A stretch of 6,233 nucleotides of DNA from Ferroglobus sp. (GTDB taxonomy: Archaea > Halobacteriota > Archaeoglobi > Archaeoglobales > Archaeoglobaceae). The notes under the pieces were generated by a model that saw only the letters and a program-made list of their open reading frames with translations, was not told the origin of the DNA and ran no database searches. Below, piece after piece: positions 1 through 5,537 of the stretch (the first letter of the stretch is position 1; every line of letters begins with the position of its first letter). The translations under genes were made by a program, and so were the position numbers. The DNA is taken from positions 1 to 6,233 of the forward strand of contig WAQS01000085.1 of the NCBI GenBank assembly GCA_015520115.1, given 5' to 3'.

Positions 1-20
1 GATATTTTAAGTTTTTCAGC

Positions 21-68
21 TTCGATTAGTAAAATTTATTAACTGAAATTATTCGATCAGAATTTATT
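21..68. repeat. Imperfect direct repeat upstream of the operon promoter
   Basis: TTCGATTAG at 21-29 recurs as TTCGATCAG at 52-60, and each copy is followed by AATTTATT (33-40 and 61-68). The two cores are 31 bases apart, about three helical turns, and lie just upstream of the likely TATA box. This could be a pair of regulator sites on one face of the DNA. The region is AT-rich, so part of the match may be chance. Bases 1-133 as a whole hold no supportable gene. Confidence 0.3.
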
Positions 69-85
69 TGTTACAATTTAAGATA

Positions 86-99
86 GGAAAGTTTATTAT
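86..99 (+). promoter_or_regulatory. Probable archaeal BRE/TATA promoter of the dpp operon
   Basis: A purine-rich BRE-like stretch (GGAAAG, 86-91) sits directly before a TATA-like box (TTTATTAT, 92-99). Archaeal transcription normally starts about 26 bases past the box centre, which predicts a start near 118-123 and a leader of only 10-15 bases that still contains the Shine-Dalgarno at 123-128. A second AT-rich candidate at 31-42 would give a longer leader. The placement is inferred from position and composition. Confidence 0.5.
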
Positions 100-122
100 T
101 TTAAAGTATCAAATCATGTTTG

Positions 123-128
123 GGTGAT
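123..128 (+). promoter_or_regulatory. Shine-Dalgarno of dppA
   Basis: GGTGAT matches part of the archaeal consensus GGAGGTGATC and ends five bases before the ATG at 134. It fixes the start of the binding-protein gene immediately before its signal peptide. Confidence 0.7.
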
Positions 129-133
129 TTAAA

Positions 134-1747
134 ATGAAAAAGGGTTTGGTTGCAGTGACGATTTTGCTGATCTTGGCAGTTGCTTTCGTTGGCTGTGCTC
201 AACCAGAGAAACCAGCGGAAAAGCCAGCTGAAAAACCGAAGGCTACTGAAACTCCGAAAAAAGTAGAAGCTAAGGAAAAGAAGACGATTGTAATAGGTGT
301 AACTGACAAGATTACAGAGCTTGATCCAGCGAATGCTTACGACTTCTTCACGTGGGAAGTCATGAACAACGTAATGGGTGGCTTAATGAGGTACAAGCCG
401 GGAACAACGGAACTTGAGCCTTACTTGGCTGAGAGCTACGAGATACAGGAGGGTGGTAAGGTTTACATCTTCTACCTCAGGAAAGACTTGAAATTTGCTG
501 ATGGAACGCCTTGCACGGCTAAAGACTTTGAGAGGAGCATAAAGAGAGTTATGAAGATTGCCGGCGACCCCTCGTGGCTTGTAACGGACTTTGTTGAGGA
601 TGTGCAAGCGATAGACGACTACACTCTCAAGTTCGTCCTGAAAAAGCCAGTAGCGTACTTCTTAGCTTTAACAGCCACGCCGCCCTACTTCCCGGTTCAT
701 CCGAACTACAAGCCAGACGAGATAGATCCGGATCAAACAGCTGGTGGAGTTGGACCTTACAAGATAGTCAAGTGGGTTAGAGATCAGGAGCTCGTGCTTG
801 AAGCAAACGAGAACTTCTTCGGAGAGAAGCCGAAGACTGAGAGAATAATTGTCAAGTTCTACGCGGACGCAACAACCTTGAGGCTTGCAATCGAGAAAGG
901 AGAGGTGGATATAGCTTGGAGAACGCTCAATCCTGTGGATCTCGAATCCCTCAAGAAGAAGAGCGGACTTAAAGTCTACGAGGTTCCGGGAGGAGCAATA
1001 AGGTATCTCGTGCTGAACGGCAATGAAACCTACGGATACCCGACAGCCAACAAACTCGTTAGGCAAGCTATTGCTGCCGCCATCGACAGAGAAGACATCT
1101 CGAAGAGGGTTTACCTTGGCACCTGGGCACCGCTTTACTCTCTCGTGCCGATGGGAATGTGGAGTCACATAGAAGCTTTCAAAGAGAAGTACGGGGATGG
1201 AAACATCGAATTAGCTAAGCAGCTGTTGCAACAGGCAGGATACAGCGAGGAGAACAAGCTAAAGATTGAGCTCTGGTGGACTCCGACGCATTACGGAGAT
1301 ACAGAAAAAGACCTCGCTCAGGTTTTGAAGGAGCAGCTTGAGGCTACCGGAATGATTGAAGTTGAGTTAAAGAGTGCCGAGTGGTCGACCTATGTCGACT
1401 ACGCAAGAAAGGGAGCTATGATGGCATCCCTCTTCGGCTGGTATCCGGACTACATCGATCCCGACGACTACACGACTCCGTTCCTAAAGAGCGGAGCTAA
1501 CAGATGGCTTGGCTATCCGTACAGCAACCCAGAGGTTGATGAGTTGCTTGAAAAAGCTTCAGTGGAGACTGATCAGGCTAAGAGAGCGGAGTACTATGAG
1601 GAAGTGCAGAGAATCCTTGCTGAAGACGCTCCAATAATACCGCTCGTCCAAGGACAGCTGTCCCTTGTTGCTAAGGAGAACATAAGCGGAATAACCCTCG
1701 ACCCGACGATGATATTCAGATACTACACGTTATATTGGGAGGAGTAA
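134..1747 (+). CDS. dppA: Peptide/nickel-type ABC transporter substrate-binding lipoprotein (DppA/OppA-like)
   Basis: This 537-residue protein is the extracytoplasmic ligand-binding component of the importer encoded downstream. Residues 1-20 form a lipoprotein signal peptide (MKKG, then a hydrophobic core), ending in a lipobox FVGC with Cys21 as the lipid-anchor residue. Residues 24-50 are a charged Pro/Glu/Lys linker with EKPA repeats. The rest is a family 5 extracellular solute-binding protein (SBP_bac_5): LAES at 98-101, DGTP at 123-126 followed by TAKDF, then GVGPYKIVKW, LRLAIEKGEVDI and VRQAIAAAIDRE segments typical of the fold. Length is normal for the family (about 500-600). Only two cysteines are seen, Cys21 and Cys127. 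The ATG at 134 has a good Shine-Dalgarno. It is the first gene of the operon, 61 bases before dppB. The family binds di- or oligopeptides, but some members bind nickel, sugars or other ligands, so the substrate is unproven. Confidence 0.93.
   Translation: MKKGLVAVTILLILAVAFVGCAQPEKPAEKPAEKPKATETPKKVEAKEKKTIVIGVTDKITELDPANAYDFFTWEVMNNVMGGLMRYKPGTTELEPYLAESYEIQEGGKVYIFYLRKDLKFADGTPCTAKDFERSIKRVMKIAGDPSWLVTDFVEDVQAIDDYTLKFVLKKPVAYFLALTATPPYFPVHPNYKPDEIDPDQTAGGVGPYKIVKWVRDQELVLEANENFFGEKPKTERIIVKFYADATTLRLAIEKGEVDIAWRTLNPVDLESLKKKSGLKVYEVPGGAIRYLVLNGNETYGYPTANKLVRQAIAAAIDREDISKRVYLGTWAPLYSLVPMGMWSHIEAFKEKYGDGNIELAKQLLQQAGYSEENKLKIELWWTPTHYGDTEKDLAQVLKEQLEATGMIEVELKSAEWSTYVDYARKGAMMASLFGWYPDYIDPDDYTTPFLKSGANRWLGYPYSNPEVDELLEKASVETDQAKRAEYYEEVQRILAEDAPIIPLVQGQLSLVAKENISGITLDPTMIFRYYTLYWEE
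206..241 (+). repeat. Tandem EKPA-coding repeat in the lipoprotein linker
   Basis: Three consecutive 12-base units encode EKPA, EKPA and EKPK at residues 25-36, just after the lipidated Cys21. The units differ at synonymous positions, so they are not a fresh slippage product. They make a flexible charged spacer between the membrane anchor and the binding domain. Confidence 0.75.
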
Positions 1748-1750
1748 AGA

Positions 1751-1770
1751 TTTTCCACTATTTTTTATTT
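1751..1770 (+). terminator. T-rich possible (partial) terminator after dppA
   Basis: Right after the dppA stop there is a T-rich stretch, TTTTCC then TTTTTTATTT at 1761-1770. Archaeal RNA polymerase can terminate at U-rich tracts without a hairpin. A partial stop here would produce more binding protein than permease, which is usual for such operons. No clear stem-loop is visible. The function is inferred from sequence alone. Confidence 0.35.
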
Positions 1771-1771
1771 A

Positions 1772-1787
1772 CAGAACTTTTTTAAAA
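1772..1787 (+). promoter_or_regulatory. Possible internal TATA promoter for dppB-dppF
   Basis: CAGAAC followed by TTTTTTAAAA (1778-1787) resembles a BRE plus TATA box. Adding the usual distance of about 26 bases from the box centre puts the transcription start near 1809, exactly at the dppB ATG, which lacks a properly spaced Shine-Dalgarno. The run of T may instead belong to the upstream terminator. Moderate to low certainty. Confidence 0.35.
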
Positions 1788-1808
1788 CGCAATAGATAGT
1801 TGAAGGCA

Positions 1809-2819
1809 ATGTCTTCTCTAAGAACATACATAATCACAAGAGCTCTGCTTGTGATTCCGACAGTACTGATCTTGCTAACTGTAGTCTTCTTTATCCTCAG
1901 GATTCTTCCCGGAGACCCCATAGCGGCGATGGTTGGACAGAAAGTTCCGCCAGAAGTTCTGGAAAAACTCAGAAAGGAAGCTGGCTTGGACAAGCCAATA
2001 GTCGTTCAGTACATCGAATATCTTTACAATATAGCCCATGGAGACTTCGGCAGATCTCTAATCTGGGGTAGAAGACCGGTGATAGAGGAAATAGCGGATA
2101 GGTTTCCAGCAACTCTTGAATTGACGATTTTCGGTTTCACCATAAGCGTTCTCATAGGTATAATTACTGGCTCAATAGCTGCTTTTAGAAGGGGTACGAA
2201 AGTTGATGCCTCCCTCAGACTTTACAGCGTTTTCGCTTACACCCTTTTCATTCCGTGGTTCGGTATGCTTTTGCAGATGATTTTCGGAGTTTACCTTGGA
2301 CTTTTACCGATAGGGGGTAGGATTGATGCCGGTTTAGCTCCGGAAAGAATCACCGGACTTTACGTCATAGACAGCTTGTTGACGTTAAATTTCAACGCTT
2401 TGGTTAGCGCTCTAAGCCACCTAATTTTACCCTCGATAACTCTCGGAATAGTTCTCAGCGGAGCTTACACGAGGATAGTGAGAAACAACCTGATAGACGT
2501 GCTGAATCAGGATTTCATAATGGCTTACAGAGCAAGGGGGGTTAGGGAGAGGAAGGTGATATTCCATGCGATGAAAAACGCGTTCATTCCGGTGGTAACG
2601 CTAATGGGTTTGCAGTTTGCCATCCTCTTAGCGGGAGCGGTTTTGACAGAAACAACGTTCTCGTGGCCCGGAATGGGAACTTTCCTCCTTGAAAGAATTC
2701 AGTACAGAGACTATCCCTCCGTTCAGGGGGCTATAGTGTTCTACGCTCTCTTTGTCGCTTTGATTAGCTTGATAGTTGATGTGATATACGCTTTACTCGA
2801 CCCGAGGGTGAGGTACTGA
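1809..2819 (+). CDS. dppB: Peptide/nickel-type ABC transporter permease (DppB-like)
   Basis: One of the two membrane subunits forming the transport channel, pairing with DppC. From the ATG at 1809 it is 336 residues, a normal length. It begins with a long hydrophobic helix (about 10-31) followed by the family hallmark RILPGDP at 31-37. Further membrane segments lie near 103-126, 138-163, 195-225, 260-285 and 305-330, giving six in all. The cytoplasmic EAA-like coupling loop that contacts the ATPases spans about 238-262 (MAYRARGVRERK then NAFIPV). An in-frame TTG at 1800 would add three residues; I prefer the ATG because neither start has a properly spaced Shine-Dalgarno and the ATG coincides with a predicted leaderless start. 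The stop overlaps the dppC start by one base (TGATG). Substrate follows the binding protein and is not visible here. Confidence 0.92.
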   Translation: MSSLRTYIITRALLVIPTVLILLTVVFFILRILPGDPIAAMVGQKVPPEVLEKLRKEAGLDKPIVVQYIEYLYNIAHGDFGRSLIWGRRPVIEEIADRFPATLELTIFGFTISVLIGIITGSIAAFRRGTKVDASLRLYSVFAYTLFIPWFGMLLQMIFGVYLGLLPIGGRIDAGLAPERITGLYVIDSLLTLNFNALVSALSHLILPSITLGIVLSGAYTRIVRNNLIDVLNQDFIMAYRARGVRERKVIFHAMKNAFIPVVTLMGLQFAILLAGAVLTETTFSWPGMGTFLLERIQYRDYPSVQGAIVFYALFVALISLIVDVIYALLDPRVRY

Positions 2820-3625
2820 TGAGCAACAGAATGCTTTATGCAGGACTGGCTATAATTTCCGCTGTGGTATTTATGGCAATTTTTGCTCCTTTCATAGCTC
2901 CCTACGACCCGACAAAATCGACAGGAGATGTTTTGCAGCCTCCGAGTGCCGAGCACATAATGGGCACTGATAACCTTGGGAGAGATATATTCTCAAGGGT
3001 TGTGTACGGGGCGAGAGTGGTTCTTATCGTCGTATTTTCTGCATCTCTCCTTTCTATGCTCGTCGGAGTCCCTCTTGGCTTAATTTCTGGATACTATGGT
3101 GGAAAGCTTGATAGAGTGCTTTCGATGATAATGGACAGTCTTTACGCTTTTCCGAGCCTTATTTTGGCTATAGCTATTGCAGCTGTTTTAGGACCGAGCG
3201 TTTTCAACGCCATGGTTGCCATAGCTGTCGTTTACATTCCCACGTATTTCAGAATGATTCGGGGGCAAACTCTTTCGATAAAAACGAGGTTGTTTGTAGA
3301 GGCAGCCAAAGTTTCTGGAGCAAGCAACGCAAGAATTCTAAGGAAGTACATATTTCCCAACGTCGCTACGACGGTCATCGTCGTCTTCTCCTTAAGCGTT
3401 GCCGATGCTATTATCACTGAAGCGGGTTTAAGTTTCCTTGGATTCATAGTCACAGCTCCAACTCCAGACTGGGGTTTCGATCTTAGCTCTGGTAAGCCTT
3501 ACCTTCCGGCAGGCTACTGGTGGATGATAACGTTTCCCGGTTTAATGGTAATGCTTCTATCTCTTGGCTTCGCTTTGGTTGGTGAGGCTTTAAGCGAGAA
3601 GTACCTCGCGAGGGAGGAGAGATGA
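2819..3625 (+). CDS. dppC: Peptide/nickel-type ABC transporter permease (DppC-like)
   Basis: The second channel subunit, 268 residues, partner of DppB. After a first membrane helix (about 7-29) comes APYDP and then the DppC/OppC hallmark HIMGTDNLGRD at 46-56, followed by FSRVVYGARV. Several further hydrophobic helices follow, and the EAA coupling loop is at about 161-182 (EAAKVSGAS, then FPNV). The C-terminal part has GLSFLGF and the DWG motif common in this subfamily. It is slightly short because the N-terminal cytoplasmic extension seen in many bacterial OppC proteins is absent, as is usual for short DppC forms. The ATG at 2819 shares its A with the dppB stop and is preceded by GAGGT at 2810-2814, four bases away. 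Its own stop overlaps dppD by four bases (ATGA). Confidence 0.92.
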   Translation: MSNRMLYAGLAIISAVVFMAIFAPFIAPYDPTKSTGDVLQPPSAEHIMGTDNLGRDIFSRVVYGARVVLIVVFSASLLSMLVGVPLGLISGYYGGKLDRVLSMIMDSLYAFPSLILAIAIAAVLGPSVFNAMVAIAVVYIPTYFRMIRGQTLSIKTRLFVEAAKVSGASNARILRKYIFPNVATTVIVVFSLSVADAIITEAGLSFLGFIVTAPTPDWGFDLSSGKPYLPAGYWWMITFPGLMVMLLSLGFALVGEALSEKYLAREER

Positions 3626-4575
3626 TAATCGAAGTAAGGGATCTCGTCACCGAATTCAGAACGAGCAGGGGAGTTCTGAAAGCGTTGGATAGAGTTAGCT
3701 TAAACGTTAATAGAGGTGAATTTGTGGGGATTGTCGGGGAGTCTGGCTGCGGAAAGAGCACCCTCGCTTATTCGATAATGAGGTTAATTCGAAAACCGGG
3801 GAGAATAACTTCTGGAAGCATAATTTTCGAGGGTAAAGATTTGCTGAAAATAAGCGAGGAGGAGATGAGAAAAATCAGAGGAAAGGACATAGGAATGGTT
3901 TTTCAAGATCCGATGACGAGTTTGGATCCGTTGGAAAGAGTTGGGGATCAGTTCGTTGAGATGCTGACCGAACACGGAGTTGAGGAGGAAAGGGCTGAAG
4001 AAATTGCCAAAAAATCGCTTGAAAGTGTTGGTTTGCCAGCTGAGATGTTCTATAATTACCCACATCAGCTCAGCGGCGGGCAGAGGCAGAGGGTTGTTAT
4101 AGCGATGGCTGTAGCTATGAATCCGAAGCTTCTAATAGCTGATGAACCAACTACGGCTCTTGACGTCATAGTTCAGGAGAAGATTATGGATTTACTGGAA
4201 GAACTAAAGAAGGGGGAGAGGTCGATTTTGCTTATAACTCACGATTTCAGTCTTGCGGCTGAGAGAAGCGACAAAATTGCTGTGATGTACGCCGGATGGA
4301 TAGTCGAGTATGGAGATGCGGATAAGGTTGTTAACGAGCCGTTACATCCTTATTCGGCTGGTTTGATCTCTTCGGTTCCAGATCTATGGCTTGATAGAGA
4401 AATAAAGCCCCTTCCGGGCTCTCCTCCGGATCTCGTGAACCCCCCTGAAGGATGTAGGTTTAGAGATAGGTGTCCTAAGGCGATGAAAATATGTGAGAAG
4501 GAGCCGGTTTCGATAAATGTTGAGGACAGGATCGTGAAATGCTGGTTGTACGGTGAGGGAGATGTTAAGAGTTGA
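3622..4575 (+). CDS. dppD: Peptide/nickel-type ABC transporter ATP-binding protein (DppD-like)
   Basis: A cytoplasmic ATPase subunit of 317 residues that powers the importer together with DppF. All catalytic motifs are intact: Walker A GESGCGKST at 39-47, Q-loop Gln95 (MVFQDPMTSLDP), signature LSGGQ at 150-154, Walker B LLIADE at 170-175 with catalytic Glu175, D-loop TALD at 178-181, and H-loop His207. The C-terminal oligopeptide-transporter domain carries four cysteines, Cys278, Cys284, Cys291 and Cys307 (CX5C, CX6C, CX15C). In a characterised bacterial DppD this module binds a [4Fe-4S] cluster; the same is inferred here. The ATG at 3622 overlaps the dppC stop and has GGAGG at 3613-3617, four bases upstream. 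Start, length and place in the operon all agree with DppD. Confidence 0.94.
   Translation: MIIEVRDLVTEFRTSRGVLKALDRVSLNVNRGEFVGIVGESGCGKSTLAYSIMRLIRKPGRITSGSIIFEGKDLLKISEEEMRKIRGKDIGMVFQDPMTSLDPLERVGDQFVEMLTEHGVEEERAEEIAKKSLESVGLPAEMFYNYPHQLSGGQRQRVVIAMAVAMNPKLLIADEPTTALDVIVQEKIMDLLEELKKGERSILLITHDFSLAAERSDKIAVMYAGWIVEYGDADKVVNEPLHPYSAGLISSVPDLWLDREIKPLPGSPPDLVNPPEGCRFRDRCPKAMKICEKEPVSINVEDRIVKCWLYGEGDVKS
4063..4100 (+). repeat. Near-identical 38-base stretch shared with dppF (copy 1)
   Basis: Positions 4063-4100 in dppD match 5024-5061 in dppF with two mismatches over 38 bases (C/T at the third base of a Gly codon, and one substitution that changes Val to Ala). The segment codes for HQLSGGQRQRV, the ABC signature. 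Functional constraint explains the protein match; the shared synonymous codons are closer than elsewhere in the two genes. Confidence 0.7.
4552..4556 (+). promoter_or_regulatory. Shine-Dalgarno that selects the dppF ATG
   Basis: GGTGA lies five bases before the ATG at 4562 and inside the end of dppD. It overlaps the alternative in-frame GTG at 4553, which has no ribosome-binding site of its own, so the ATG is the better start. Confidence 0.6.
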
Positions 4576-5536
4576 GAACCTTAAGAAGTACTTTCCCGTT
4601 CAAAAATCCTTCATAGAGACGCTGTTTGCGAGGAAGCTTGAGTTTATTAGAGCCGTTGATGGGGTAAGTTTTGAAGTGGGTAGGGGAGAGGTTTTGTGTC
4701 TCGTTGGAGAATCTGGCTGTGGGAAAACTACGACTGGAAGGATGATTGTAAAGCTTGAGGAGCCGAGCGATGGGAGGATAATTTTCAAAGGGAGGGACAT
4801 AACACACTTGGAAGGGGATGAGCTTAGGGAAATAAGAAAGCACATTCAGATGGTTTTTCAAGACCCTTACGCTTCCCTTAATCCGAGAATGACGATAGGG
4901 GAGCATTTAATCGATCCGCTTTTGATACATGAACTTGCTACAAGGGAGGAAGCTGAAGAAATAGCCAAAGACATGCTGAACAAGGTCGGATTGCCGGCTG
5001 AACAATTCTTCAACCGCTTCCCCCATCAGCTCAGCGGTGGGCAGAGGCAGAGGGTTGCTATTGCAAGAGCGATGATTCTAAAGCCAGAATTCGTTGTTGC
5101 TGACGAGCCGGTTTCGCAGATAGATGTTTCTTTGAGAGCGGCGATACTCGAACTTCTGCTAAGGTTTAAGAAGGAGTTAAACCAGTCGATGATCTTCATA
5201 ACTCACGATCTGAGTATAACGAGGGTTATTGGAGACAGAATAGCTGTGATGTACCTCGGAAAGATTGTGGAGATGGGAGAAGTTGATTCCATTGTGAAAA
5301 GACCAATGCATCCTTACACAGCAGCGTTACTCTCCGCAGTACCTTCCTTCGTGAAGAAAAAGATCAGAATAGATGTAATCGGGGAAATAGCGAATCCGAG
5401 AGAAATTCCAAAAGGATGCAGGTACTCTCCAAGATGCCCCTTCGCAAAGGATGTTTGCAGAAGAGAGGAGCCGGAACTTGAAAAAGTCGAGGATAGGTTG
5501 GTTGCTTGCCACTACCCTTTGGAGGTGGAGTTTTGA
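4562..5536 (+). CDS. dppF: Peptide/nickel-type ABC transporter ATP-binding protein (DppF-like)
   Basis: The second ATPase subunit, 324 residues from the ATG at 4562 (327 if the GTG at 4553 is used). Motifs: Walker A GESGCGKTT at 49-57, Q-loop Gln100 (MVFQDPYASLNP, the DppF/OppF type), signature LSGGQ at 157-161, Walker B FVVADE at 177-182, D-loop SQID at 185-188, and H-loop His215. The D-loop differs from the common SALD, but its Asp188 is kept. The C-terminal domain has Cys286, Cys292, Cys299 and Cys316 (CX5C, CX6C, CX16C), matching the iron-sulfur module of DppD. The N-terminal part has the extra loop between beta strands (LFARKLEFIRAVDGVSF) seen in F-type subunits. The start lies 14 bases inside dppD, implying coupled translation. 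It is the last gene of the operon, and its stop is one base from that of the convergent gltX. Confidence 0.94.
   Translation: MLRVENLKKYFPVQKSFIETLFARKLEFIRAVDGVSFEVGRGEVLCLVGESGCGKTTTGRMIVKLEEPSDGRIIFKGRDITHLEGDELREIRKHIQMVFQDPYASLNPRMTIGEHLIDPLLIHELATREEAEEIAKDMLNKVGLPAEQFFNRFPHQLSGGQRQRVAIARAMILKPEFVVADEPVSQIDVSLRAAILELLLRFKKELNQSMIFITHDLSITRVIGDRIAVMYLGKIVEMGEVDSIVKRPMHPYTAALLSAVPSFVKKKIRIDVIGEIANPREIPKGCRYSPRCPFAKDVCRREEPELEKVEDRLVACHYPLEVEF
5024..5061 (+). repeat. Near-identical 38-base stretch shared with dppD (copy 2)
   Basis: Partner of 4063-4100, in the same reading frame and 961 bases downstream, covering the signature motif at DppF residues 155-167. Direct orientation means recombination between the copies would fuse the two ATPase genes and delete the material between them. 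Confidence 0.7.
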
Positions 5537-5537
5537 T

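Noticed and set aside
1..133. Riboswitch or small RNA in the leader of dppA
   Set aside because: The region is AT-rich with no stable stem visible, and the likely transcription start near 120 leaves too short a leader for a riboswitch.
668..1168. A 166-codon open frame on the - strand inside dppA
   Set aside because: It lies wholly opposite a well-supported gene, its translation resembles no family, and it has no promoter or Shine-Dalgarno of note. It is a mirror of purine-rich coding sequence.
1384..1399. Two GTCGAC palindromes ten bases apart in dppA
   Set aside because: They encode ordinary residues (STYVDY) in a conserved gene and have no regulatory context; probably chance.
1800..1811. 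TTG at 1800 as the dppB start
   Set aside because: It adds only three residues, has no Shine-Dalgarno, and the ATG at 1809 fits better with the predicted transcription start. It cannot be fully excluded.
4553..4561. GTG at 4553 as the dppF start
   Set aside because: The Shine-Dalgarno GGTGA at 4552-4556 overlaps this codon and is spaced for the ATG at 4562.
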